64,000 nucleotides of DNA, taken from contig CAZQUZ010000007.1 in assembly GCA_964596675.1 (NCBI GenBank), positions 1-64,000 on the forward strand. Direction: 5' to 3'. Below are positions 40,979 to 51,464 of this stretch, one piece after another. Below the pieces are notes generated by a model. That model did no database searches. It saw nothing but the letters and a program-made list of their open reading frames with translations, and was not told the origin of the DNA. Both the position numbers and the translations under genes were made by a program. The DNA is from JAGOMW01 sp964596675. Lineage in GTDB: Bacteria > Patescibacteriota > Gracilibacteria > BD1-5 > UBA2023. The stretch's first letter is position 1. Every line of letters begins with the position of its first letter.

Positions 40979-41644
40979 ATGCAGATTACTCGTACTCTCA
41001 TTTCCGAAAAATGATTCACCCTCGTCGAACTCATCGTGGGGATGACTATATTTTCTGTCGGGATGACAGCGATACTTGCTCTACTCCATTCCACGATAGA
41101 TACTGCTATCCTCTCGCGCCATGAGATCGTCACTTCGAACCTACTCAGAGAACAGATAGAGCTGATTAAAAATACCCGTAATACGAATCTTCGCAATTTT
41201 ATCCCATGGGATAGCATACTCCTCGATAGTGCTACTCCTAGTATACTCCAGGATGGTGTATTTATTATAGAGAATGATTATAGTACAAAAGAATCTTTCT
41301 ATAATCCAAGTACAGGAGTATTCGAGAAAAATCCTGTGTTTATGAAAACACTGTCTCCGAGTATATTTTCTAGTACGATGTCCATAGGAGAAAAATTTTC
41401 CGCTACACGTCTGTATTATGATGCTCAGGGAAGATTGACTCATCTTATCACAGATAAGCCAGCAAAGTATGCATCATTTCTCACTATCACACCTCTTTCC
41501 ATACAGACAGCAGGGGGTATCATAGCACCAAAAAAAGAGGATAAAAATCAATGATATATCCTAAGGGCAAGTGTTATAACTGAGGCGAGAGGACGCTATA
41601 TAGAATATGACCTAAAGACTGTAATTACTGACTGGAAAAAATAA
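40979..41644 (+). CDS. Minor pseudopilin (PilV-like)
   Basis: 221 residues. The leader EK-G-FTLVELIVGMTIFSVGMTAILALLHSTID has the prepilin cleavage Gly encoded by UGA, so the whole export signal depends on the recoding. The head domain (NLLREQIELIKNTRN typical of PilV/GspI-like proteins) follows. A second UGA near the C-terminus extends the protein by about 30 residues to TAA 41642. Starts 2 nt after the previous stop. Confidence 0.85.
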
Positions 41645-41647
41645 CGT

Positions 41648-42307
41648 ATGCATACTTTTCGAAATACATCTTGATTCACTCTCGTGGAAATGGTGCTCGC
41701 GACTACGATTTTTGCGATTATGAGCATCATCATCTTATCCATATATCTCCAGACTACCGCTCTCAGCGCTCGGCTCAAGGCAACTCGATACCTCTCAGAA
41801 ACCTCGAGAGAGATTACTGAGACAATCGCAGACGATATAAAAACTCATGGTATAAGTGCTGTAAATACAACTATTCCAAGCTCATCTCATGTATACTGGA
41901 ATGGATCGAGTGAATATACAACAAGTGGAAGTGAAATACTCTCTATAGGGGATGGAACTCGCATGTTTATATATGGACAGAAGACTGCTCTGGGTATAGA
42001 TCCATGTGATACGATAGCTCAGCAGGATATGACTATTCATTGTTGACTCTATCTGATAAAAAATAGCGACTATACATCTGCCTTTAATTTGGTAGATAGC
42101 TTTGTCCCTGAAGAAGCAAAAAAACGTGTCAAAGTCAGCCATTTGCGATTTTATATATCAGGAAATGCGAGTACGACAGAAAAAAAAGTAACCATCATAT
42201 TTCGTCTCACACTCATGCCGCGCATAGGTGTGCCAAATATGAATACATCTGAAAGTAATCTCGATATAGAGACGACCATAAGTGAGCGTATTTTTCAATC
42301 ACAATAA
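41648..42307 (+). CDS. Minor pseudopilin (PilW-like)
   Basis: 219 residues. Leader NTS-G-FTLVEMVLATTIFAIMSIIILSIYL, again with a UGA-encoded cleavage-site Gly. The head has ISEITRE-type helix (SETSREITETIADDIKTHG) and a beta-rich body with two Cys, as in PilW/GspJ-like minor pilins. Two UGA codons. It follows the PilV-like gene by 3 nt. Confidence 0.82.
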
Positions 42308-42311
42308 CTTT

Positions 42312-43244
42312 ATGCATACTCACCTATATTCACATCGTGGATTTTCTATCATTATGGCACTCGGTTCTATCGGAGTCCTTATGATTATCGTAGTTGGTAT
42401 GGCGAGCGTATTTCTCATAGATATGCGACTATCGCGACTCCAGTATGATGCCATCCTTTCTTCCACGCAGGCAGAAGGGGCATTCGAATATGCGATGCTC
42501 AAAATCCGTAATCATGCCAATGGTTTCGCTGATGAGATGAGGCCATCGAGTCCTGATGCTCAGATTTTTTCATGAGAGACATCACGTACAGATAAGGTCG
42601 CAGTGAGCTATACTATCGTCTCGAACACTACGAAATATACTTTCTCAGGATGACTCGATAGCTACACTATCATACCTCTTTTTTCTGGAAAGTGCGATAG
42701 TCTTCTCGATATTTCTTCTTGTGATCCGAGTCAGTCAGATATAAAAAATCAGGTTAAAAAAATCCTCTCCCTCTCAACATCATGAAATCCTGATACTCTC
42801 TCATGGAATATAGTTGGCATGGATGATGGTATTAATGTCAGCCTCTCTGGAACTGGTAACATAGATGGAAATGAGACAGGAGTTATGCGTGTCCGTGCAG
42901 AGGAATGTTTTGATCAAGATAGTAATAGTATAGCCTGTGAGAGTGCTTTTTCGCTCGAGAGGATTACCTATTTTTATGATAAGAAATGAACGGTTGAATC
43001 ATTTCTCTCAGGTATCAGCGGGAGTGAATTTTCTGATATCATTCTCACGGAACCATACCTCCTCATATTCTCCTCATGACCAGCTATGGATATTACACTA
43101 GAGGCGGATGTTCCATTTACACTCCCAGAGATGGAGATAGTCGCAGAGGCACGCAAATGAGAAGCACTTCAGGCAATCAGATTCCGAGAAGATAAAAGCC
43201 GATACTACGATGCCCTGAAATTCTGAGTATATAATAATGAATAA
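42312..43244 (+). CDS. PilX-like pilus assembly protein
   Basis: 310 residues. N-terminus HRGFSIIMALGSIGVLMIIVVGMASVFLIDMRLSR matches the PilX/GspK type (GF-S-x-I hydrophobic helix without the strict prepilin Glu5). The body is beta-rich with repeated SGLS-type turns. Seven UGA codons are read as Gly. Last gene of the pilus operon, ending at a bidirectional terminator shared with the convergent dnaB. Confidence 0.75.
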
Positions 43245-43272
43245 AAAACCTCCTATACTGGAGGTTTTTTTA
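43244..43272. terminator. Bidirectional terminator between the pilus operon and dnaB
   Basis: Stem AAAACCTCC / GGAGGTTTT with A-rich and T-rich flanks, placed between two convergent stop codons only 25 nt apart. Confidence 0.88.
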
Positions 43273-44616
43273 TTCCCCATCATAGTCACCACTTCTGGCG
43301 CGCTCTATCTCATAGAATTTCTGATGTTGTTTTTCGAACTTCAGATCCACCTGTCCGACAGGTCAGTTACGATTTTTTCGGATGAATATATTGGTCACAT
43401 TCGGTGTCTCGGAGAACTCGTTATAGTAGTCGTCACGATAGAGCATGAGGATGATATCAGCATCTTGCTCGATAGCACCAGACTCACGGAGATCTGACAT
43501 GATAGGACGCTTATCTGGACGAGCCTCGAGGGCACGAGAGAGCTGAGAGAGTGCGATGACTGGGACATCGAGCTCACGAGCGAGAGACTTGAGTCCGCGA
43601 GAGATTTCTGAGACTTCTTGTACGCGATTAAAGCTATTTCCACTCGAGATGAGCTGGAGGTAGTCGATGACGATGAGGTCGAGTCATGACTCCATCTTCA
43701 GTCTGCGAGCCTTTGACTTCAGTTCGAGGATACCAGCTCCAGCAGGGGAGTCATCGATGTATATCTTCGCGGTCGAGAGTCGCTCGAGTGCATCACCCAT
43801 CTTCGCGAACTCATCTTCTGAGAGTTTGCCTTTCTGGAGTTTCCAGCTATCGACCGCCATAGATGCGGCGATCATACGATCCGTGAGTTGCTCTTTTGAC
43901 ATTTCGAGAGAAAATACTGCGACATTTTTTCACTTTTCTCAGACATTCTGTGCGAAGTTCATCGCGATAGCGGTCTTACCCATAGACGGACGCGCTGCCA
44001 CGATGATGAGATCTCCACGCTTAAATCCTCCGAGTCGGAAGTCAAATCCCTCATATCCCGTCGAGACGCTATTGGCCTGGACGAGGGTAGGATCTGCATG
44101 GATAGCTGCGAACTCTTCGTATCGGGCATTGAGGATATCCTTGATATGGACGAGCTTATTCTGGATAAATGTCTGCGTGACAGAAAAGAGTGCTTTCTCC
44201 GCTTTTTCGAGGAGTTCATTTATCTCCGTGATCTCATCGAATCCTGCCTGCATGATATCACTTCCACTCTTTATGAGCTTACGGAGGACGGATTTATTTT
44301 TCACGATCTGTGCATACTGATAGATATTCGCACTCGTGAAGACGCTCGTCATGAGATCCGCGAGAAATGCGTCTCCTCCGATGGAATCGAGCTTTTTCTG
44401 GTCGTCGATGACCTCACGGACGGTGAGTGAGTCGATAGGACGGTTCCGTGTGTAGAGGTCTATCATCGCCGCGAATATGATGCTATGTGCTGGATCATAG
44501 AAATCGTCAGCCACGAGCATACTCGCGACCTGTATCATCCCATCTTTATCGATGAGGATAGCGCCGAGGACTCATCGCTCGGCTTCTATGCTATTTGGGG
44601 GGGTTGTAAGGGCCAA
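43270..44616 (-). CDS. dnaB: Replicative DNA helicase DnaB
   Basis: 448 residues. N-terminal primase-interacting domain (EAERGVLGAILIDKDG ... DFYDPAHSIIFAAM) and RecA-like helicase domain with Walker A ARPSMGKTA, FSLEMSKEQL, Walker B LIVIDYLQL, LSQLSRALE and MSDLRESGAIEQDADIILMLYR. It unwinds DNA at the fork with DnaG. Five UGA codons are read as Gly. No ATG exists upstream of the conserved part; TTG 44616 (TTG GCC CTT ACA) is the likeliest start. A G7 run lies within the first codons. Confidence 0.95.
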
Positions 44617-44645
44617 TGGAAAAAAATAAATTATGAATTAACAGA

Positions 44646-45944
44646 CTATGCTTTCTCTCATCAGAAATTCCCAGCAAGCTCCTCTTCGGTGACGAGTTTC
44701 TGTATGAGGTCGGCGATTTCCTGGTTATAGGGAGTGAGATTTTTTAGCTTTATGAGGGTCTCGACGGCGTCTCGTCTCATTCATGTGGAGATTTGTGCCT
44801 GAGAGTAGAGCCAGAGGATCTCAGGATTGTGTGGATACTGCTTCAGATAGCTACGAGCGTATTCGATCGCATCATCTTGGCGCTGCATCTCACTCGCGAG
44901 GTGGGTGAGAGTATAGAGGATGTCTTCTTTTTCTCAGCCGATAGCGAGGATCTTTTTATAGAGCTCATAGCTCACTTCATATTTATGCTGCATAGCAAGA
45001 TCCGTCGCGAGATGAGTCAGGATATCGATATCTTCTGGGTATTCGAGGGCGATATCTTTCAGGATGAGCTCTGCTTTTTCGAATGCATGTTCTCGCTCAT
45101 AGATGCTCGCCATGATGATATTGAGTTCACGATTATTTTTTTCGATAGCGAGACCACTCACGATGAGTGTACGAGCATCATCGACGTGTCATCGGGCGAT
45201 GAGTGTGCGAACATTCGCGATAATCTCAGCGAGCTTCTCACGTTTCGCAGGACTGATGGTATGAGGTTTTTTCGTGGTCTTATGATCGATATGTTCTTTT
45301 TTTTCTGAATGTGCTCGGTGCGATTTCTTCGATTCTTTTTCTGTCGATTCTGGTAGATTCTCGACTGGCACTATAGGAGTTAGGGGAGTCTCAGGTATGA
45401 TAGGTTCTTCTAGGCTGTTCGACCCTGAAGGTGGGGAAGTATCTCCTTCCTCAGAGGTCAGCATAGATACTACTGTCGGTGGAATATCGAGAACAGGAGG
45501 GAGTTCTGTCACAGTTTCTAGAGGAGTATCAGGCTGTATAGGGGGCTCATGTCAGAGCGCGTCAGTATCATCTGGAGCGATAGACTCTTCGATGAGGGGA
45601 GATATCTCATGTATAGGAGTATCTTCGATGAGGCTGGCTTCTGGGGTGATAGGAGCTCATTCTTCAGTATAGAGCACCGGATTATCTAAGATTATCTCAG
45701 GGAGCTCTGTGCTCTCAGGGAGTGGCTCGATAGCATCGAGTCATATGACAGGAGCGATGGACTCCTCAGAAAGAGGAGTATTTTTCTCGACTTCGAGAGG
45801 AGGTCTTTTAGGAAAAAACACAATCCACACTTGTCGAAGATACAGATAGAGCTCATATCCAAATATTACTCCGAGCAAAAGAAGACAACAGAAAAAAATA
45901 AGTGCTTCTACTTGGGCTCATTGATTCGTGAAAAGAAATTCCAT
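44646..45944 (-). CDS. Membrane-anchored TPR protein
   Basis: 432 residues. An N-terminal helix (EALIFFCCLLLLGVIFGYELYLYL) is followed by about 130 residues of acidic Pro/Glu/Thr/Ser-rich sequence (many TP and EESIAP elements), a basic stretch (KKSHRAHSEKKEHIDHKTTKKPH), and four or so TPR-like repeats (IIMASIYEREHAFEKAELILKDIALEYPEDIDIL; YELYKKILAIG; DAIEYARSYLKQYPHNPEI). Likely a scaffold. The start lies 7 nt after a TATACT box. UGA codons are read as Gly. Confidence 0.82.
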
Positions 45945-45951
45945 AAGGCAG

Positions 45952-45980
45952 AGTATATATATGGATAGAGTAATACGAAA
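45952..45980 (-). promoter_or_regulatory. Leaderless promoter of the TPR gene
   Basis: Minus strand: weak TTTCGT, 17-nt spacer, TATACT, then 7 nt to ATG 45944. Confidence 0.5.
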
Positions 45981-46083
45981 GTAATATACTCATAAAAACT
46001 GGCGTCTATAATAAGGACAAAACTAAAATTTGCAAACGAGAAAAAATCATTTTTTAGTATTTCATTTTTTTTCGAAAAATAAT

Positions 46084-46111
46084 TTGCAATTATCCGCAGT
46101 TCTTATATAAT
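46084..46111 (+). promoter_or_regulatory. Promoter of rplS
   Basis: TTGCAA, 16-nt spacer, TATAAT. The rplS ATG is 39 nt downstream in an AT-rich leader with no Shine-Dalgarno motif. Confidence 0.75.
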
Positions 46112-46150
46112 CCACCGCGTTTCACCTATATTATACGTTATCATATTTTT

Positions 46151-46504
46151 ATGGACTCTACTCTCATCGCTGCTATCCAGTCTAGCACTCAGGCATATAA
46201 AGATATCCCACTTCTCAAGACAGGTATGGAAGTAGAAGTTCACCAGATTATCAAAGAAGGTGAAAAAGAGCGTACTCAGATATTCCGCGGACTCATCATT
46301 TCTATGCGTGGTGATACAGCGCTCAGCAAGGTTATCACAGTACGTGCTACTATCGATGGTATCGGTATAGAGAAGATTTTTCCAGTACAGTCACCATTTG
46401 TAGGGAAGATAGTCGTACTCCGTCAGTTTAAGGTCCGCCGTAAAAATATCGGATATATCCGTGATCTTACTGGTAAAGCTGCTCGCCTGAAAGAAATCAA
46501 GTAA
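46151..46504 (+). CDS. rplS: 50S ribosomal protein bL19
   Basis: 117 residues, the normal length. Conserved FRGLIISMRG, VRATIDGIGIEKIFPVQSPFVGKIVVLRQFKVRRKNIGYIRDLTGKAARLKE segments identify L19, which sits at the 30S-50S interface. No UGA codons although it has twelve glycines, consistent with avoidance of UGA in highly expressed genes. Single-gene unit with its own promoter and terminator. Confidence 0.97.
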   Translation: MDSTLIAAIQSSTQAYKDIPLLKTGMEVEVHQIIKEGEKERTQIFRGLIISMRGDTALSKVITVRATIDGIGIEKIFPVQSPFVGKIVVLRQFKVRRKNIGYIRDLTGKAARLKEIK

Positions 46505-46513
46505 TCCTACTAA

Positions 46514-46542
46514 AAACTCTCCGATTCGGAGAGTTTTTTATT
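46514..46542 (+). terminator. Terminator after rplS
   Basis: Stem AACTCTCCG / CGGAGAGTT with a 3-nt loop and T6 tail. It overlaps the 3' end of the minus-strand ORF remnant. Confidence 0.9.
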
Positions 46543-47038
46543 TCTTAGGAGTCTTTTTTGATAAAAGCTTAATTCATAGGTACATATTTCGTAGAATTAA
46601 GAATATACCGAAAATGGATGCTCCAATTAAACCATAAAATATTACAGCACCATCTAATCAATCAAGACATCCACATGCAAAAGTAATATTTGGTAAGAAT
46701 AATCCAAATATGAGCACTCAGAGATAGCTCATAGGATTTGGGTAAATATATAAAATGAGATTATATCCAAGAAAAAATATACTCCAAATTTATAGGAAAT
46801 AATGATACATTTTCTCATATAAAAATTCACATACTTCACCTTGCTTTTTCAGTGAATTTGGTGTGAAGAGGGCTATAGTGTTTTCGCGAGCAAATGAGGT
46901 GTACATCGATTCTGTCAAACTTATTTTTTCTTTTGACTTCAGGAAAGAAAAAGATAAAAAGAATCCCGTACATAAAAGGAAAATAGTGAATATAAATACT
47001 GTACTTAAATAGTCAATTATTGTTCTCAGTAGCTCAAA
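46538..47038 (-). pseudogene. Membrane protein ORF interrupted by TAA (possible pseudogene)
   Basis: One frame encodes a hydrophobic start (VFIFTIFLLCTGFFLSFSF), a polar part (SFARENTIALFTPNSLKKQGEV) and, after a TAA at 46790-46792, a continuation with two more helices (SIFFLGYNLILYIYP; VLIFGLFLPNITF; YGLIGASIFGIFLILR) to a second TAA. There is no ATG at the front. UGA codons in the second part give Gly. It reads as one membrane protein broken by a nonsense mutation and lacking its start, but two separate small genes are also possible. AT-rich. Confidence 0.35.
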
Positions 47039-47040
47039 TT

Positions 47041-48465
47041 ATGACTTCAAATTTTACATTTTCCCATCTAGAAGAGGTGATCTCGAATCTCTCAGTATCA
47101 CTCCGTAAACAAGATTTTCTTACGTATTTTAAGAAGTTTTCTCTCTTAGATGTTACTGCAGATTCTATCACTCTATGAGTCATATCATCATTTCATCGAG
47201 ATAATCTCACGAAAAAATTCTACGAAGATATCAAACAGGCTGTTCAGGCAATCAATAAGGGTATCTCATCCATAGATATCGCCGTGGATGATGCTATCGA
47301 TGCAAAATGATCTGATCAGGTGATAGACTGTCGTCTATCACTCAAGGCAAGCGAAAAAACTACCAAAAAACAACAAATCGAATGAGTTGAGATAGTAGAA
47401 TGAATCAATAGTCGACTGATTAGTGATAGATATAGACTCGATAACTTTATCATCGGGCCATCGACTCAGCTCGCTCATGCTGCATCTGAGGCAGTCGCAC
47501 GCCGTCCTGGCGCATCATACAATCCCCTCTACCTCTATGGCAATGTAGGGCTCGGGAAGACCCATCTCCTCCAGGCGACAGCGAATGCTATCCGTGAAAA
47601 ACATAAGCACCTGAAAGTCGTCTATACTACGGCAGATAGATTCCTCACGGACTATGTCGCGAGCATAAAGTGACGCTCTGTAGATAAGCTCCGTGAGAAG
47701 TATCGCCAGATAGATGTCCTCGTCATCGATGATGTCCAGTTCCTCGCAGGGAAGAAACAAACCCAAGAAGAACTCTATAATATATTTAATATCCTCTATG
47801 AGGCAGGAAAGCAAATCATCCTCTCATGAGATCGCCCACCAAAAGAACTTACGGAACTTGAGCCACGACTACAGAGTAGATTTGAATGGGGTATAACGGT
47901 CGATGTCGGAGAGCCAGACTATGAGACGCGTCTGGCTATCATCCAGGAGAAATCAAGAGCAAGAGAGTTTATCCTTTCCCAAGAAGTCGCGGAATTTATC
48001 GCAGAAAATGTCACAACAAATGTACGTGAAATAGAATGAGTACTGAATCAAATCATCGCGGAATACGACCTCAAAAATACTCCGCCCACACTTGAAAATG
48101 TCGCATTTCGTCTCTCGAAGCTCGCAGTTCGCTCTATCACATCGAGCCTCACAGAGGGTCGGAGTATCCGTTCTGGTAACTGTAGTTATGAAGACCTCAT
48201 ACAAGCGGTATCATGACACTTTGGTATAGAGATACGCATGCTCCTCTCAGAAGATAGAAAAAAGGAAAACATGATACCACGCCAGGTAGCGATGTATCTC
48301 CTGAAAAATCGACTTCATTATACGTATGAGCGCATCGGAAATATTTTTTCCGGACGCAATCATACTGCTGTTATGTATTCATGTAAAAAGCTCGAAAGTG
48401 TAATGAAAAAAGATCAACAGGTCGTCTATGAGCTCAATATAATCAGAGATAAACTCGGGATTTAG
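47041..48465 (+). CDS. dnaA: Chromosomal replication initiator DnaA
   Basis: 474 residues. Domain I at the N-terminus, AAA+ domain with Walker A LYGNVGLGKTHLLQA, Walker B VLVIDDVQFLAGK, sensor motifs (ILSGDRPPKEL, PRLQSRFEWG), and domain IV DNA-binding signature YTYERIGNIFSGRNHTAVMYSC. It binds DnaA boxes and melts the origin. Eight UGA codons are read as Gly, one in sensor 1 (ILS-G-DR). dnaN is not adjacent; the gene lies between rplS and rsmI. No cluster of DnaA boxes is apparent beside it. Confidence 0.97.
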
Positions 48466-48467
48466 AA

Positions 48468-48500
48468 ATAAAAGCAGTCGAAAAGATTGCTTTTATTTTG
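48468..48500 (+). terminator. Terminator after dnaA
   Basis: Stem ATAAAAGCA / TGCTTTTAT with an 11-nt loop and T-rich tail. Confidence 0.75.
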
Positions 48501-48538
48501 TTTTAGTTAGTATTGATAGCAATTACTAAATATTATTT

Positions 48539-49210
48539 ATGGCAGGAACTCTCTCCATAGTCTCCACTCCCATCGGTAACCTCGAAGATATCACACTCCG
48601 AGCACTCCGCATACTCAAAGAGGCAGACTATATCGCCTGCGAGGATACTCGTATGACTGGTCAGCTCCTCGGATACTATGATATCCCCAATGGTGGACGA
48701 CTCATGTCATTTCACTCGCATAGCGGATTCTCGAAGACAGATAAGATAATCGAACTCCTCCAGGAATGAAAACATGTCGCGCTCGTATCGGATGCAGGCA
48801 CTCCTGGGATATCAGATCCAGGATTTGTACTCATACGCGCTGCCGTCGAGGCAGGCATCACCGTCACACCAGTACCATGAGCATCCGCAGTACTATCGGC
48901 ACTCGTAGCAAGTGGTATGGACTCTCATCAGTATCTCTATCTCGGATTTCTCCCAGTGAAAAAGTGACGCCAGACCATGCTAAAAAAACTCGCCCTCAAA
49001 GAATACACAACAGTCGTCTATGAAAGTGTCCATCGTATCGAGAAGACCCTCGTTGAGCTCGAAGAGTACCTCGGAGCTGACCATCATATCGTCATCGGCC
49101 GCGAGCTCACGAAGAAATTCGAAGAATTCAAACGTGGAACCATCGCAGAGGTTAGAGAATACTACAAAGGCGATGGAAAGGTGAAAGGGGAATTTGTACT
49201 TGTTTTTTAG
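48539..49210 (+). CDS. rsmI: 16S rRNA (cytidine-2'-O)-methyltransferase RsmI
   Basis: 223 residues. SAM-dependent tetrapyrrole-methylase fold: STPIGNLEDITLRALRILKEAD, CEDTRMTGQLL, VALVSDAGTPGISDPG and VTPVPGASAVLSALVASG are diagnostic. It 2'-O-methylates C1402 of 16S rRNA. UGA codons are read as Gly at LQE-G-KH, VP-G-AS and KK-G-RQ; the one in PVPGAS is an invariant position. The C-terminal domain present in long RsmI forms is missing. Confidence 0.96.
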
Positions 49211-49262
49211 CTTAAAATTGATATAATATACTTCATAATATTTTTCAGTATTTATTATCAGC

Positions 49263-50162
49263 ATGAAAGCAATTGAGCAGCTTTGAGATGATAGTGCATG
49301 AGTTCCATCTCACCTTCATCTAACAATATCATGAGTAGTTAAGTGAGTTGATGCATCTCTTTCGAATGAACTTACCCGAGTAGTTTTATGATGATGACAA
49401 CTTGTTTCTTATCCAGAGAGATGATGAATTATTACTTCTTTAAAGTTAGGAGGAAAAGAATTACTATTTCAGTGAATGCTAGAAGAGTCTCTATATAATC
49501 TATCAAAATCAGTAAAATGAGGTATTCCAGTGCTTTTCCCGAATGCTTGACCACTTACTCTAGAGGAACAATCTAGGAGTGGGTATAGACTACCTCAGCA
49601 CTGATTTGCACGTACGAATAGATGGAAGGTAATAGATCGAATGGAGACTTCATTGGTACAATCTCTTCATTCTGATGATGTGATAACTCATGATTGATAC
49701 ATGTGGTCAGGCTCTATTACAAATAGCATCGAACTCAATAGAGATGATTGTAAATTTGACTATATAATAACTAATGAATGAGAAAAGCCTATTCCAATCT
49801 CATTCGGGATGCATCCATATTTTGATGTGCCACAAGGAGATAAAACTGCGATTCAATGGAAATTCGAAGGATGAAATAAAATCGCTCAAGATGTACAAAG
49901 CTGGAGTAATGATGGTACTACAATGATTGATATGCCAAAAGATGGCGTAATTAGAGTATATATCCCATGAATATGATCCTTAAAAATAGAAGCAGATAAA
50001 GAATTCAAGCGTCTATGGATATGGTCACTCCCCGGAAAAAATTTTGTCTGTATTGAGCCAGTTATGGGTGATGAAGGTGCTATAGTAAATAATCCTCCAG
50101 TTGTATTAGAGCCTAGAGCCACTCTTAGAACAGGCATACATATATCATTTGATGATGTATAA
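49263..50162 (+). CDS. Aldose 1-epimerase family protein
   Basis: 299 residues. Aldose epimerase fold with LFQGMLEES, GGIPVLFPNAGPL, QHGFARTNRW, FGMHPYFDVP and FVCIEPVMG segments, closest to YeaD-type glucose-6-phosphate 1-epimerases. It interconverts alpha and beta sugar anomers. Eighteen UGA codons, among them three in a row (49389-49397) encoding GGG; AT-rich codons (ATT, AAA, TTA) differ from the neighbouring rsmI and trhO. Possibly transferred between code-25 organisms. Confidence 0.85.
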
Positions 50163-50270
50163 ATTCATTTAATGAATATAGCGTACTCTTCTAAGCTTCA
50201 TAAAAAACCGATAATCTGGGGAGCTTATTGTGATCAAGTGATTACTAAGAACTTAATATAAAACTTTCTA

Positions 50271-50297
50271 TTGAATTTCATACTTTTTCTCTATAAT
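50271..50297 (+). promoter_or_regulatory. Promoter upstream of trhO
   Basis: TTGAAT, 15-nt spacer, TATAAT; the ATG is 54 nt downstream. The leader contains a short CGAGAGCACTCGAG palindromic stretch. Confidence 0.55.
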
Positions 50298-50351
50298 CGA
50301 GAGCACTCGAGATGCAACTCGCGTAATTTATTTTTATAGCCGCAACTATAT

Positions 50352-51464
50352 ATGGTCTCCCAGCTCAATGCTCGACACAATCCTAAATATACACTTTTAA
50401 CGTTTTATAAATTCATCGATATACCCGAACTAGAGCTCGATGCTGTCGCTCAGGAACACCTCGACTTTACTCGTGATATCGGACTCCGATGACGTGTCTA
50501 CATAGGCACAGAGGGCATCAGCTCGACTGTGACGGGCAATCATTGACAGTGCAGAGCGTATCGCTCATTTCTCGAGTCGTCAAAGTATTTTCGTGATATC
50601 CCCGATATCGACACCAAGGCGACACCTGTGGAGGATCACAAGTTTCCACGCATGAGTGTCAAAATACGTAATGAAATAGTCACACTTGGCATGAAAGTGA
50701 CGGCAGATCAGGTAAAAAAATACAAAAAAGAACTTACACCAGAAGAATTTAAAAATATCCTCGAATCTGATAAAAAAGATGACTATATCATCCTCGACAT
50801 GCGAAATGACTATGAGTATCGTCTCGGTCACTTTAAAAATGCGATACCTGCTGGTACCGTGAACTTTCGTGAAGTACCGAAACTCCTCGAAAAATATGGC
50901 GAAGTTGCCAAAGGAAAAAAAGTCATCTGGTACTGTACGGGAGGTATCCGCTGTGAAAAGGCAGCCGTCCTCGCCAATCAAGATAACAAAACCGAGTATT
51001 ACTCCATCCAGGGTGGTGTCGTGAAGTATGTAAATGAATATAATGACGGAAACTGGCTCGGAAATCTCTATACATTCGATGGACGCGTCTCGACAGAGGT
51101 CGGTGATGAGAAGACACATACGACTATAGGGGAGTGCCTCTACACTGGTGAAAAAACAGATAATTGCGAAAATTGTCGTTATGCCCCATGTAATGCTCGA
51201 CTCATCGCTACAGAAAAAGCATATCGTAAGCATCTCGGATTTTGCTCGAAAGAGTGTTATGAGCATGCGAGAAATGATGGACTCATAAAAGTCGTACCAT
51301 GGGACAAGATGGACTACCTCTCTCTCGGGCGCACCTGGAGAGTAGACCCAAGCCAAAAAGATGCTATCATCACCGATATACAGAAACATCTCGATATAAA
51401 GCTCTCGAAGCTCGAGTGGAATCATCTCGTGAGCCAGAAAGAGGAAGAGATAGTTGAGTGTTAA
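50352..51464 (+). CDS. trhO: tRNA uridine(34) hydroxylase (rhodanese family)
   Basis: 370 residues. TrhO/YceA: N-terminal domain (VYIGTEGISSTVTGNHG), rhodanese domain with IILDMRNDYEYRLGHFKNA and the active-site loop WYCTGGIRCEKAA, and a C-terminal Cys-rich zinc-binding part (CENCRYAPCNARLI, GFCSKECYEH). TrhO installs 5-hydroxyuridine at tRNA position 34 using prephenate-independent oxidation. Only two UGA codons. Its TAA directly abuts the stop of the convergent histidine kinase. Confidence 0.93.

Noticed and set aside
46090..46098. TTATCCGCA as a DnaA box marking the origin near dnaA
   Set aside because: It is a single near-consensus site inside the rplS promoter, with no cluster of boxes around it.
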